DNA of 64,000 nucleotides from Klebsiella spallanzanii (GTDB taxonomy: Bacteria; Pseudomonadota; Gammaproteobacteria; Enterobacterales; Enterobacteriaceae): NCBI RefSeq assembly GCF_902158555.1, contig NZ_CABGGS010000001.1, positions 372,001 through 436,000 on the forward strand, in the 5' to 3' direction. Below the pieces are notes generated by a model. It did no database searches. It saw nothing but the letters and a program-made list of their open reading frames with translations, and was not told the DNA's origin. The position numbers and the translations under genes are program-made. Of this stretch, positions 20,439 to 29,882 are shown piece by piece; the first letter of the stretch is position 1; the number at the start of each line of letters is the position of its first letter.

Positions 20439-20888
20439 ATGAAGAAATCAACACTTGTTATTGGCGTCATTGGTGCTGACTGCCATGCAGTAGGCAATAA
20501 AGTCCTGGACCGCGTTTTTACTGCCCATGATTTTCGCGTAATCAATCTCGGCGTGATGGTAAGCCAGGATGAATATATTGATGCCGCCATCGAAACCGGC
20601 GCAGATGCCATCGTCGTGTCCTCTATTTACGGTCACGGTGATATCGACTGCCTGGGCCTGCGCGAACGCTGTATCGAACGCGGTATCGGCGACACTCTTC
20701 TCTACGTTGGCGGTAACCTGGTGGTAGGTAAACATGATTTTGCCGACGTCGAGGCCAAATTCAAAGAGATGGGGTTCAATCGCGTCTTCGCTCCAAGCCA
20801 CGATCTGGAAGACGTCTGCCGATTGATGGCAAACGACATCAACCAACGCCATGGCGTTGAACAGCCGTGTCTGGAAGAGGCCATCTGA
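20439..20888 (+). CDS. glmS: Glutamate (methylaspartate) mutase sigma subunit
   Basis: Small cobalamin-binding subunit of the AdoCbl-dependent mutase that rearranges L-glutamate to threo-3-methylaspartate. The 149 residues form a B12-binding Rossmann-like domain with the base-off signature D14-x-H16-x-x-G19 ([15 protein letters not shown]), the later SSIYGHG and VGGNLVVGK segments. It is first in a ten-kilobase rightward operon. Its stop TGA shares one base with the glmL ATG. Confidence 0.95.
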   Translation: MKKSTLVIGVIGADCHAVGNKVLDRVFTAHDFRVINLGVMVSQDEYIDAAIETGADAIVVSSIYGHGDIDCLGLRERCIERGIGDTLLYVGGNLVVGKHDFADVEAKFKEMGFNRVFAPSHDLEDVCRLMANDINQRHGVEQPCLEEAI

Positions 20889-22276
20889 TGCAAACCGTCT
20901 CTGTCGATATCGGCTCGACGTGGACCAAAGCGGCCCTCTTCGCACTGGAGGGGGATGAGCTTACGCTGGTTAACCACGTTCTGACCCCAACAACCACCCA
21001 TCATCTGGCGGAGGGATTTTTTGCCAGCCTGAACCAGGTGCTGAACGTTGCCGATGCGCGCCCATTGTTGAACAGCGGTGAAGTGACGCTGAAATACTCC
21101 TCATCAGCAAAAGGCGGTCTTGCCGTCGCCGCGATGGGACTGGTGCCATCCATTACACTGGAATCAGCAAAAGTCACCGCGCACTCGGCGGGCGCTAAAA
21201 TCGCCCAGTACTACGCCTACAAGCTCAACCGTCACGATATTCAGGCGCTGGAAACCACGCCGCCGGATATCCTGCTGTTTGCCGGCGGTACCGACGGCGG
21301 TGAAGAGAGCTATGGCCTCGCCAATGCCCACACGCTGGCGGAGTCAACGCTCGACTGCGCGATTATCTACGCCGGAAATCGCGATATTCAGGATGAGGTT
21401 CAGGCCATCCTCGGTCATAAAGATCTGACCATCGTCGACAATATTCTGCCCGATCTCGATCACCCGAATCCCTATGCCGCTCGCAAGGCCATCTGTGATG
21501 TCTTCTTATCCCGCATTGTTAAAGGAAAGGGGCTGGACGTGATCGTCGGTGAAACCGGCGAAGAGCCGATGCCGACCCCGTGGACCGTCTACGAGCTGGT
21601 GAAAACCATCAGCAATTACGACAGTGCGTGGAAAGAGTTCATGCTAATCGATATGGGAGGCGCCACTACCGATATCTATTCCGCCAGCGCCAACACGCTC
21701 TCTCCGGATACCGTTCTGCACGGGGTCCCGGAACCGTTTGTTAAACGCACGGTAGAGGGCGACCTCGGCATGCGGGTATCGGCAGTCGTTGTGGGGGAAA
21801 GTACCCATGAACTGATGAATGTCGTGTTTGCCCACCAGCCGCAGCGCCAGGCGTCTTTTTACCGCTACCTGCGCCATCTGGTCGCCCAGCCGGATTATCT
21901 TCCCGCTAACGAGGAAGAGAAATATTTCGACACCGTGCTGGCCGGGCTGTGCGTCGGCTATGCCAGCGAACGCCATGCGGGTACCAAAAAACAGGTCTGC
22001 ACCTGCGTGGGCAACGTCGATTTACAGATGGGCCGCGACCTGACCACCGTACGCAAAGTGGTCGGCTCCGGCGGATGGCTCTCCCGCGCCGCCCAGTTCG
22101 ATATCCATAGCTGGCTGAAGTACCGCGAGCTGGACGACGACGGCAGACGCATTCTCTTACCCACCCAGTTTGAATATTACCGCGATGCTAAAGGCCTGCT
22201 TCCTCTACTGGCAAACGTTGCCAGGCTCTACCCCGAGCTCGCCGCTCGCACCAGTATTCACTGTTTAACCCTATAA
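20888..22276 (+). CDS. glmL: Glutamate mutase reactivating protein GlmL (MutL)
   Basis: ASKHA-fold ATPase of the MutL family encoded between the mutase subunits. It is thought to replace damaged cobalamin in the mutase. The 462 residues start at the ATG overlapping the glmS stop; an upstream in-frame ATG inside glmS would add seven residues. Phosphate-1 (VDIGSTWTKAALF) and phosphate-2 (MLIDMGGATTDIYS) loops are clear. Despite the alternative name it is unrelated to the mismatch-repair protein. Confidence 0.93.
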   Translation: MQTVSVDIGSTWTKAALFALEGDELTLVNHVLTPTTTHHLAEGFFASLNQVLNVADARPLLNSGEVTLKYSSSAKGGLAVAAMGLVPSITLESAKVTAHSAGAKIAQYYAYKLNRHDIQALETTPPDILLFAGGTDGGEESYGLANAHTLAESTLDCAIIYAGNRDIQDEVQAILGHKDLTIVDNILPDLDHPNPYAARKAICDVFLSRIVKGKGLDVIVGETGEEPMPTPWTVYELVKTISNYDSAWKEFMLIDMGGATTDIYSASANTLSPDTVLHGVPEPFVKRTVEGDLGMRVSAVVVGESTHELMNVVFAHQPQRQASFYRYLRHLVAQPDYLPANEEEKYFDTVLAGLCVGYASERHAGTKKQVCTCVGNVDLQMGRDLTTVRKVVGSGGWLSRAAQFDIHSWLKYRELDDDGRRILLPTQFEYYRDAKGLLPLLANVARLYPELAARTSIHCLTL

Positions 22277-22293
22277 AATGAGGGCAGCTACGA

Positions 22294-23739
22294 ATGGAAC
22301 TTCGAAATAAAAAATTAACCCATGACGAATTCATGACCGAGCGGCATCAGGTACTGCAGACCTGGCATACCGGCAAGGACGTTGAGCACTTCGAAGATGG
22401 CGTGAAGTACCAGCAAACCATTCCTGAGAAAAAACGCTTTTCTCACGCTCTGCTGAAAGCCGACCAGGAAGGTAAAACCTTGAGCCAGCCGCGCGCGGGC
22501 GTGGCATTGATGGATGAACACATTGCGCTACTCAAAACGCTGCAGGAAGAGTGCGATCTGCTGCCCAGCACCATCGATGCCTATACCCGCCTGAACCGTT
22601 ATGAAGAAGCGGCAGTGGGGATCCAGAAATCCATCGAAGCGGGTACCTCCAAACTCAACGGTTTACCTGTGGTAAACCACGGCGTCGCGGCCTGCCGCCG
22701 AATGACCGAGTCGCTGGAAAAACCGGTTCAGGTGCGCCACGGCACGCCGGATGCGCGTCTGCTGGCGGAAATCTCAATGGCCAGCGGCTTTACCAGCTAC
22801 GAAGGCGGCGGTATCTCCTACAACATTCCTTACGCCAAGCGCGTCACCCTGGAAAAATCAATCCGCGACTGGCAGTACTGCGACCGCCTGATGGGCCTGT
22901 ATGAAGAGCACGGCATCCGTATTAACCGCGAGCCCTTCGGCCCGCTGACCGGCACCCTGATCCCGCCATTTATGTCCCACGCGGTGGCGATTATCGAAGG
23001 ACTGCTGGCACTGGAACAGGGCGTCAAGTCGATCACCGTCGGCTACGGCCAGGTAGGAAGCCTGACCCAGGATATCGCCGCAATTCAGTCCCTGCGAGAA
23101 CTCTCCCACGAGTACTTCGGCAATTACGGCTTCGACGATTATGAACTGAGCACCGTCTTCCACCAGTGGATGGGCGGCTTCCCGGAAGATGAATCGAAAG
23201 CATTTGCCATTATCTCCTGGGGCGCGGCGGTAGCCGGTATGTCCGGCGCCACTAAAGTGATTACCAAGAGCCCGCACGAAGCCTTCGGCATTCCGACTGC
23301 CGCAGCAAACGCCCAGGGTCTGAGAGCCTCGCGCCAGATGCTCAACATGGTCAGCGACCAGAAATTCCCGCCCTGCGCCGCCGTTGAGCAGGAAGTGGAT
23401 CTGATTAAAAGCGAAGTTCGCGCCGTACTGAAGAGAGTTTTCGAACTGGGCAACGGCGATATCGCTCGCGGCACGGTGCTGGCTTTCGAAGCCGGCGTGC
23501 TGGACGTGCCTTTCGCTCCGGCCTCTTGTAACGCAGGCAAAATCCTGCCGGTTCGCGATAACTCAGGCGCCATTCGCGTGCTTGAAGCCGGCGCGGTTCC
23601 GTTGCCAAAAGATATCCTCGCTCTGCACCACGATTACGTCGCCGAACGTGCGCATTTTGAAGGGCGTAAACCCTCATTCCAGATGGTTGTTGATGACATC
23701 AACGCGGTATCCCACAGTAAATTAATAGGAAGACCATAA
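22294..23739 (+). CDS. glmE: Glutamate (methylaspartate) mutase epsilon subunit
   Basis: Catalytic TIM-barrel subunit that binds glutamate and pairs with GlmS to enclose adenosylcobalamin. The 481-residue length is normal for the family. Conserved features include ISMASGFTSYEGGGISYNIPY (around 160-180) and the IEGLLALEQGVKSITVGYGQ strand. GAGG precedes the ATG. Its TAA overlaps the ATG of the next gene (TAATG), so mutase and lyase are translationally coupled. Confidence 0.95.
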   Translation: MELRNKKLTHDEFMTERHQVLQTWHTGKDVEHFEDGVKYQQTIPEKKRFSHALLKADQEGKTLSQPRAGVALMDEHIALLKTLQEECDLLPSTIDAYTRLNRYEEAAVGIQKSIEAGTSKLNGLPVVNHGVAACRRMTESLEKPVQVRHGTPDARLLAEISMASGFTSYEGGGISYNIPYAKRVTLEKSIRDWQYCDRLMGLYEEHGIRINREPFGPLTGTLIPPFMSHAVAIIEGLLALEQGVKSITVGYGQVGSLTQDIAAIQSLRELSHEYFGNYGFDDYELSTVFHQWMGGFPEDESKAFAIISWGAAVAGMSGATKVITKSPHEAFGIPTAAANAQGLRASRQMLNMVSDQKFPPCAAVEQEVDLIKSEVRAVLKRVFELGNGDIARGTVLAFEAGVLDVPFAPASCNAGKILPVRDNSGAIRVLEAGAVPLPKDILALHHDYVAERAHFEGRKPSFQMVVDDINAVSHSKLIGRP

Positions 23740-24980
23740 TGAAAATTAAACAGGCCCTTTTCACCGCTGGCTACTCCTCATTCTATTTTGACGACCAGCA
23801 GGCGATTAAAAACGGCGCGGGTCACGATGGATTCATCTATACCGGCGCGCCGGTTACCCCCGGATTTACCTCCGTGCGCCAGGCGGGCGAGTGCGTCTCG
23901 GTACAGCTGATTCTGGAAAATGGCGCGGTGGCGGTCGGTGACTGTGCTGCTGTACAGTACTCCGGCGCGGGCGGTCGCGATCCGCTGTTCCTGGCGGAAA
24001 ACTTTATCCCGTTCCTCAACGATCATATTAAACCGCTGCTCGAAGGCCGCGATGTCGATCTGTTCCTGCCGAACGCCCGCTTCTTCGACAAGCTGCGCAT
24101 CGACGGCCATCTGCTGCATACCGCCGTTCGTTACGGCCTGTCCCAGGCGCTGCTCGACGCCACCGCGCTGGCAAGCGGCCGTCTGAAAGCGGAAGTGGTT
24201 TGCGACGAATGGCAATTGCCGTGCATCCCGGAAGCGATTCCATTATTTGGCCAGAGCGGCGATGACCGCTATATCGCCGTGGACAAGATGATCCTCAAAG
24301 GCGTTGACGTGCTGCCGCATGCGCTGATCAACAACGTTGAAGAGAAGCTGGGTTTGCAAGGAGAAAAACTGCGTGAGTATGTGCGCTGGTTGTCCGGCCG
24401 AATCCTCAGCCTGCGTACCAGCCAACGCTATCACCCGACGCTGCACATTGATGTCTACGGCACTATCGGCCTGATTTTCGATATGGATCCGGTTCGCTGC
24501 GCCGAGTATATCGCCAGCCTGGAGAAAGAGGCCCAGGGTCTGCCGCTCTATATAGAAGGCCCAGTTGACGCCGGTAACAAAGCGGATCAAATCCGCATGC
24601 TGACCGCCATCACCAAAGAGCTGACGCGCCTGGGTTCCGGCGTGAAGATTGTCGCCGACGAATGGTGCAATACCTATCAGGACATCGTTGATTTCACCGA
24701 TGCCGGTAGCTGCCACATGGTGCAGATAAAAACCCCGGATCTTGGCGGTATTCACAACATCGTGGACGCGGTGCTGTACTGCAACAAACACGCGATGGAA
24801 GCCTATCAGGGCGGTACCTGCAACGAAACCGAGATCAGCGCCCGCACCTGCGTGCACGTCGCGCTGGCCGCACGTCCTATGCGCATGCTGATCAAACCAG
24901 GCATGGGCTTCGATGAAGGTCTGAATATCGTGTTTAACGAAATGAACCGCACCATCGCGCTGTTGCAGACTAAGGATTAA
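23739..24980 (+). CDS. mal: Methylaspartate ammonia-lyase
   Basis: Enolase-superfamily enzyme that eliminates ammonia from 3-methylaspartate to give mesaconate. The 413 residues have the N-terminal capping domain and C-terminal barrel. The catalytic base Lys331 falls in VQIKTPDLGG, the same residue number as in the Clostridium tetanomorphum enzyme, and the metal ligands sit in HIDVYG, YIEGPVDAG and IVADEWCN. It is coupled to glmE by a one-base overlap. This is the second pathway step, so the operon commits glutamate to mesaconate. Confidence 0.96.
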   Translation: MKIKQALFTAGYSSFYFDDQQAIKNGAGHDGFIYTGAPVTPGFTSVRQAGECVSVQLILENGAVAVGDCAAVQYSGAGGRDPLFLAENFIPFLNDHIKPLLEGRDVDLFLPNARFFDKLRIDGHLLHTAVRYGLSQALLDATALASGRLKAEVVCDEWQLPCIPEAIPLFGQSGDDRYIAVDKMILKGVDVLPHALINNVEEKLGLQGEKLREYVRWLSGRILSLRTSQRYHPTLHIDVYGTIGLIFDMDPVRCAEYIASLEKEAQGLPLYIEGPVDAGNKADQIRMLTAITKELTRLGSGVKIVADEWCNTYQDIVDFTDAGSCHMVQIKTPDLGGIHNIVDAVLYCNKHAMEAYQGGTCNETEISARTCVHVALAARPMRMLIKPGMGFDEGLNIVFNEMNRTIALLQTKD

Positions 24981-24983
24981 GAG

Positions 24984-26354
24984 ATGGCTCGTACCTTTAA
25001 GATCTTATCGCCGACGGCAATCCTGGGCTATGGCTTTCCGGAAGAGAGCTTTCGTAAAGCGATGGAAGAGTCGCCGGATCTGATTGCCGTTGATGCCGGT
25101 TCATCCGATCCCGGCCCCCACTACCTGGGGGCAGGTAAACCTTTTACCGACAGGGCCGGAGTGAAACGCGATCTGCGCTATATGATCGTGGCTGGCGTGA
25201 AAAACAACATTCCGGTGGTGATCGGCACCGCCGGAGGATCCGGCGCTGCTCCGCATCTGGAGTGGTGTCGCCAGATAATCCATGAGATTGCGCAGGAAGA
25301 AAAGCTATCTTTCTCGATGGCGCTAATCCCGTCTGATGTTGATAAAGACGTTGTTCATCAGGCGCTGGATAACGGCAAAATTACCGCGCTGGATTTTGTT
25401 CCGGAACTGACTCACGAGGCTATCGAAGAGAGCACCTACATCGTCGCGCAGATGGGGATCGAACCTTTCCAGCGGGCGCTGAAAGCCGGTGCGCAGGTGG
25501 TTTTAGGTGGACGCGCTTACGATCCGGCCTGCTTTGCCGCCCTGCCAATTATGCAGGGTTTCGATGAAGGGCTGGCGCTGCACTGCGGCAAGATCCTTGA
25601 ATGTGCAGCCATTGCCGCCACGCCGGGCTCGGGTTCTGACTGCGCCATGGGGATCATCGACGACCACGGCTTTACGCTCAAGACGTTCAATCCAAAACGC
25701 AAGTTCACCGAAACCTCCGCGGCGGCGCACACCCTGTATGAGAAGTCCGATCCGTACTTTCTGCCGGGCCCTGGCGGCGTGCTGAACCTGAAAGGGTGTA
25801 CCTTCAAAGCCGTCAACGAGGGCGAAGTCTACGTCAGCGGTTCACGTCACGAAGAAACACCGTACGCGCTGAAGCTGGAAGGTGCTCGTCAGGTCGGATT
25901 CCGCTGCCTGACCATTGCCGGAACGCGCGACCCGATAATGATTGCCGGGATCGATAATATTCTCGAAGAGGTACAAACCAGCGTGGCGCGGAACCTTTCG
26001 CTAAATGACGACAGTATCCGCATCACCTTCCACCTGTACGGAAAGAACGGCGTGATGGGCAATCACGAGCCGATGAAAACCGCCGGTCACGAACTGGGTA
26101 TTTTACTGGACGTCGTCGCGCCAACGCAGGATATCGCCAACAGCGTCTGTTCGCTGGTGCGCTCTACCCTGCTGCACTACGGCTATGAAAATCGCATTGC
26201 AACTGCGGGCAACCTCGCCTTCCCGTTCTCGCCGTCTGATATTCAAAGCGGGCCGGTATATGAGTTCTCTATCTATCACCTGATTGAAGCCAGCGACGCG
26301 CTACGTTTTGATTTCCATATTGAACAGGTGACGCCAGAAGGAGTTCAGGCATGA
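24984..26354 (+). CDS. AtuA-family (DUF1446) protein of unknown role
   Basis: A 456-residue cytoplasmic protein of the acyclic-terpene-utilisation AtuA family, whose biochemistry is poorly known. Recognisable segments include AVDAGSSDPGPHYLGAG near the N-terminus, VIGTAGGSGAAPHL, and VVLGGRAYDPACFAALP near 172-188. There is no signal peptide or TM. It starts three bases after mal and overlaps the DUF4387 gene in ATGA, so the two are likely made in equal amounts and may form a complex. Terpene breakdown makes no sense here; a step in the mesaconate/citramalate pathway is the better inference. Confidence 0.75.
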   Translation: MARTFKILSPTAILGYGFPEESFRKAMEESPDLIAVDAGSSDPGPHYLGAGKPFTDRAGVKRDLRYMIVAGVKNNIPVVIGTAGGSGAAPHLEWCRQIIHEIAQEEKLSFSMALIPSDVDKDVVHQALDNGKITALDFVPELTHEAIEESTYIVAQMGIEPFQRALKAGAQVVLGGRAYDPACFAALPIMQGFDEGLALHCGKILECAAIAATPGSGSDCAMGIIDDHGFTLKTFNPKRKFTETSAAAHTLYEKSDPYFLPGPGGVLNLKGCTFKAVNEGEVYVSGSRHEETPYALKLEGARQVGFRCLTIAGTRDPIMIAGIDNILEEVQTSVARNLSLNDDSIRITFHLYGKNGVMGNHEPMKTAGHELGILLDVVAPTQDIANSVCSLVRSTLLHYGYENRIATAGNLAFPFSPSDIQSGPVYEFSIYHLIEASDALRFDFHIEQVTPEGVQA

Positions 26355-26668
26355 AACAATCCATATGCTCGCTGGCGCAGGTCATTCGTTCCAAAAACGC
26401 CGGACCGTACGAACTGGTTTTAGATATTTTATTTAAAACCCGGGAAGATTATCAGCGGGTAAAACGTTCGGAACAATTAACGCCGCAGCTTATTGCTGGA
26501 TTATATAACGTAAAGCCTGATTTTATTCATCGCATTGTGTGGTTTGATCCGGCTAATGCGGTAAAAATCGTCATGCCGCGCGATATTATTTCCGGCAACG
26601 TCGGCGACAACGATGTTTATGGCGCACAGCAGCATGCGCCGTTATTAAGTATTGAGTTCGATCTGTAG
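26351..26668 (+). CDS. DUF4387-family protein, probable AtuA partner
   Basis: A 105-residue protein without TM or signal sequence, beginning MKQSICSLAQVIRSKNAGPY and ending SIEFDL. DUF4387 genes are repeatedly found next to AtuA-family genes, and here they overlap by four bases. It looks like a small subunit rather than an independent enzyme. Function unknown. Confidence 0.75.
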   Translation: MKQSICSLAQVIRSKNAGPYELVLDILFKTREDYQRVKRSEQLTPQLIAGLYNVKPDFIHRIVWFDPANAVKIVMPRDIISGNVGDNDVYGAQQHAPLLSIEFDL

Positions 26669-26757
26669 AAAAAAACACAATAACAGCCATTGGAGCACCG
26701 AATTCAGCTGTATCACCGTGCTTCGAATTATCCATGCGGTTGGTCACAACAGGCGTG

Positions 26758-26785
26758 CGCCTGAGCTGCTGTGCTGGCTCAGGCG
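26758..26785 (+). other. Intercistronic stem-loop before the transporter gene
   Basis: Perfect 9-base stem CGCCTGAGC/GCTCAGGCG around a 10-base loop in the 162-base gap after the DUF4387 gene. No T-tract follows, so it is more likely an mRNA processing or stability element than a terminator. Confidence 0.4.
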
Positions 26786-26830
26786 TACGTCACCCTACAC
26801 CAAATCCAACCTTTATCCGATGGAGTCACA

Positions 26831-28138
26831 ATGAAGAAAATTAGTTTAACCAAAATGATCATATTAGGCCTGATACTCGGCATGATTGCCGGGGTGGCTA
26901 TTAATAATATGGCCTCGGCTGATACAGCAAAGTCATACGCGCAGGATATTTCCATTTTTACCACCATATTTTTACGCATGGTAAAAATGATCATCGCCCC
27001 GTTGGTTATTTCTACCCTGGTCGTCGGTATTGCCAAAATGGGCGATGCGAAAACCCTCGGCCGTATATTCTCTAAAACCTTTTTCCTGTTTATTTGCGCT
27101 TCGCTGCTGTCGATTGCGCTGGGTCTGGTGATCGTCAATATGTTCCAGCCGGGAGCGGGCATTAACTTCGTCGCCCACGACGCCGGAGCCGTTGCGGCCG
27201 TGCAGTCAGAACCCTTCACGCTGAAAGTGTTTATCTCTCACGCGGTGCCCACCAGCATCGTTGATGCGATGGCGCGTAACGAAATTCTGCAAATTGTGGT
27301 GTTCTCCATTTTCCTCGGCTGTAGCCTCGCGGCAATCGGCGAAAAAGCCGAGCCGATCGTGAAGGTGCTCGACTCGCTGGTCCACGTGATGCTGAAGCTG
27401 ACTGGCTACGTCATGCTGTTTGCACCACTTACCGTTTTTGCTGCCATCTCCGGGCTGATTGCTGAACGCGGCCTGGGCGTAATGGTTAGCGCCGGGATCT
27501 TTATGGGCGAGTTCTACCTGACGCTCGGTATGCTGTGGGCGATTCTAATTGGCCTGTCGACGGTGATTGTCGGTCCATGCATTAGCCGTTTGACCAAAGC
27601 GATCCTTGAACCCGCGCTGCTGGCGTTCACCACTTCCAGTTCAGAAGCAGCCTTCCCTGGCACGCTGGATAAGCTGGAAAAATTTGGCGTCTCTTCCAAA
27701 ATCGCCAGCTTCGTCCTGCCCATCGGCTACTCCTTTAACCTCGTCGGCTCAATGGCCTACTGCTCGTTTGCCACGGTGTTTATCGCCCAGGCCTGCAACG
27801 TCCACCTCAGCATGGGCGAGCAGATCACCATGCTGCTGATCCTGATGCTGACCTCGAAGGGAATGGCGGGCGTGCCGCGCGCCTCAATGGTGGTCATCGC
27901 CGCCACCCTGAACCAGTTCAACATTCCGGAAGCCGGTCTGATCCTGCTGATGGGCGTCGATCCTTTCCTCGATATGGGCCGTTCTGCCACCAACGTTATG
28001 AGTAACGCCATGGGTGCCGCCATCGTTGGCCGCTGGGAAGGCGAACACTTCGGTGCAGGCTGTCGTGGCAAAGCGCCAGCCAAAACGCCGGAGCATGAAC
28101 GTCCTGCGACCGAACCTTCAGAAGTGGCAATGTCCTGA
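26831..28138 (+). CDS. DAACS-family dicarboxylate/glutamate:cation symporter (GltP-like)
   Basis: Inner-membrane secondary transporter of the GltP/DctA family, 435 residues. Family hallmarks are FTTSSSEAAFPGTLDKL (the Ser-rich re-entrant loop), PIGYSFNLVGSMAY, and GVDPFLDMGRSATNVMSNA, which bind substrate and cation. The start at 26831 follows GGAG by five bases; an upstream in-frame ATG would add 20 non-membrane residues. By context it should import glutamate or a related dicarboxylate for the mutase pathway. The C-terminal tail is Pro/Glu-rich. Confidence 0.88.
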   Translation: MKKISLTKMIILGLILGMIAGVAINNMASADTAKSYAQDISIFTTIFLRMVKMIIAPLVISTLVVGIAKMGDAKTLGRIFSKTFFLFICASLLSIALGLVIVNMFQPGAGINFVAHDAGAVAAVQSEPFTLKVFISHAVPTSIVDAMARNEILQIVVFSIFLGCSLAAIGEKAEPIVKVLDSLVHVMLKLTGYVMLFAPLTVFAAISGLIAERGLGVMVSAGIFMGEFYLTLGMLWAILIGLSTVIVGPCISRLTKAILEPALLAFTTSSSEAAFPGTLDKLEKFGVSSKIASFVLPIGYSFNLVGSMAYCSFATVFIAQACNVHLSMGEQITMLLILMLTSKGMAGVPRASMVVIAATLNQFNIPEAGLILLMGVDPFLDMGRSATNVMSNAMGAAIVGRWEGEHFGAGCRGKAPAKTPEHERPATEPSEVAMS

Positions 28139-28161
28139 TAGCTAAATGAACTATGACCCAC

Positions 28162-28194
28162 AGGCCGGATATGGGGTGATGCCGCTATCCGGCA
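28162..28194. repeat. REP-like palindrome inside the operon
   Basis: GCCGGATA (28164-28171) and TATCCGGC (28186-28193) flank a GC-rich loop, the shape and sequence of an enterobacterial REP element. It lies between the transporter stop and the fumarase start and may tune downstream expression. Confidence 0.65.
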
Positions 28195-28220
28195 ATAACA
28201 ACGTACAGGTGAGATGTCAA

Positions 28221-29873
28221 ATGTCTAAACCCTTTGTCTGGCAGGAACTCTTTGTTCAGAGTAAAGATAATACAGAATATGAATTACTCAGTAATCAATA
28301 CGTTAAGGTGACAGAGTTAGATGGGGAAGAAGTCATCAAAGTCGCGCCAGAGGCATTAACGTTATTGGCTCAGCAGGCATTTTATGAGGCTTCATTTTTC
28401 CTGCGCGCCGGACATTTAAAACAGATAGCCAGCATTTTGCGCGACCCGCAGGCCAGCAGTAACGATAAGTACGTCGCTCTCCAGCTGCTGCGCAATGCCG
28501 AAGTCTCGGCAAAAGGCGTGCTGCCAAACTGCCAGGACACCGGCACCGCAACCATTGTGGCGAGTAAAGGCCAGAACGTCTGGACCGGTTACGACGATGC
28601 CGAAGCCTTAAGCAAGGGCATCTACACCACGTTTCAGGAAAACAATCTTCGCTACTCGCAAAACGCGCCGCTGGATATGTACACCGAAGTGAATACCCAG
28701 ACTAACCTGCCTGCGCAGATAGACATCAGCGCCACGCCGGGTAGCGAATACCGCTTCCTGTTCGTCAACAAAGGCGGCGGCTCGGCGAACAAAGCAGCGC
28801 TGTTCCAGGAGACGAAATCCATTCTGCAACCAGAAAAGCTTACCGCTTTCCTGATTGAGAAGATGAAATCACTGGGCACCGCTGCCTGTCCGCCGTACCA
28901 CATCGCCTTTGTGGTCGGCGGTCTCTCTGCAGATCAGGCGCTGAAGGTCGCGAAGCTGGCCTCAACAAAATACTACGACAACCTGCCCACCAGCGGGAAC
29001 GAACTGGGTCAGGCGTTTCGTGATACCGCGCTGGAAACCACGTTGCTCAACGCCAGCCGCGAGTTCGGCATCGGCGCACAGTTTGGCGGTAAATACTTCG
29101 CCCACGATATACGTGTGATTCGTCTGCCGCGGCACGGCGGATCCTGCCCTATCGCCATGGCCCTCTCCTGCTCCGCCGACCGTAATATCAAAGCCAAAAT
29201 CAACAAGCACGGCATCTGGCTGGAGAAACTGGAACATAACCCGGGTAAATTTATCCCCGAATCCTGCCGCGTGGAAAACAGCGGTCAAACCGTACAGCTT
29301 AACCTGAACCGACCGCTGCATGAGATCCTGCGCGACATGTCCACCCTACCGATCGGTACCCGATTGTCGCTGAGCGGGCCAATTGTCGTCGCCCGCGATA
29401 TCGCCCATGCCAAAATCAAAGAACGTCTGGATAACGGTGAGCCAATGCCGGAATACATGAAAAACCATATCGTCTATTACGCAGGCCCGGCAAAAACGCC
29501 GGACAATCAGGCTTGCGGATCAATGGGGCCCACCACTGGCGGGCGCATGGACGGTTATGTCGATGCTTTCCAGGCGGCGGGCGGCAGCCTGATCATGCTC
29601 TCCAAAGGTAACCGCAGCCAGCAGGTGACCGACGCCTGCCAAAAACATCGGGGATTTAACCTCGGCAGCATTGGCGGTGCGGCGGCCCTGCTGACGCAGC
29701 AGTATATCAAGAGCCTGCATTGCCTTGAGTATCCCGAACTGGGGATGGAAGCGGTGTGGATGATGGAAGTCGAAAACCTACCCGCCTTTGTACTGGTCGA
29801 TGATAAGGGAAATAACTTCTTCAGCCAGTTTGAGCAGCAGCATCGCTGCGCAACCTGTCCGGCAGGGCATTAA
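28221..29873 (+). CDS. fumD: Class I fumarase, probable mesaconase (FumD-like)
   Basis: Oxygen-sensitive [4Fe-4S] hydratase of the FumA/FumB family, 550 residues. The cluster cysteines are in [16 protein letters not shown] and GGSCPIAMA. The start at 28221 aligns with FumA and follows AGGTG; the frame stays open 25 codons further upstream through a REP element. Class I fumarases hydrate mesaconate to citramalate as well as fumarate to malate, and FumD of E. coli O157:H7, encoded with methylaspartate genes, is described as a mesaconase. Context here supports that role, but activity is inferred. Confidence 0.85.
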   Translation: MSKPFVWQELFVQSKDNTEYELLSNQYVKVTELDGEEVIKVAPEALTLLAQQAFYEASFFLRAGHLKQIASILRDPQASSNDKYVALQLLRNAEVSAKGVLPNCQDTGTATIVASKGQNVWTGYDDAEALSKGIYTTFQENNLRYSQNAPLDMYTEVNTQTNLPAQIDISATPGSEYRFLFVNKGGGSANKAALFQETKSILQPEKLTAFLIEKMKSLGTAACPPYHIAFVVGGLSADQALKVAKLASTKYYDNLPTSGNELGQAFRDTALETTLLNASREFGIGAQFGGKYFAHDIRVIRLPRHGGSCPIAMALSCSADRNIKAKINKHGIWLEKLEHNPGKFIPESCRVENSGQTVQLNLNRPLHEILRDMSTLPIGTRLSLSGPIVVARDIAHAKIKERLDNGEPMPEYMKNHIVYYAGPAKTPDNQACGSMGPTTGGRMDGYVDAFQAAGGSLIMLSKGNRSQQVTDACQKHRGFNLGSIGGAAALLTQQYIKSLHCLEYPELGMEAVWMMEVENLPAFVLVDDKGNNFFSQFEQQHRCATCPAGH

Positions 29874-29882
29874 GGAGCATTT

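Noticed and set aside
20888-22276. DNA mismatch repair MutL
   Set aside because: The name MutL is shared, but this protein has ASKHA ATPase loops and lies in a glutamate mutase operon; it lacks GHKL motifs.
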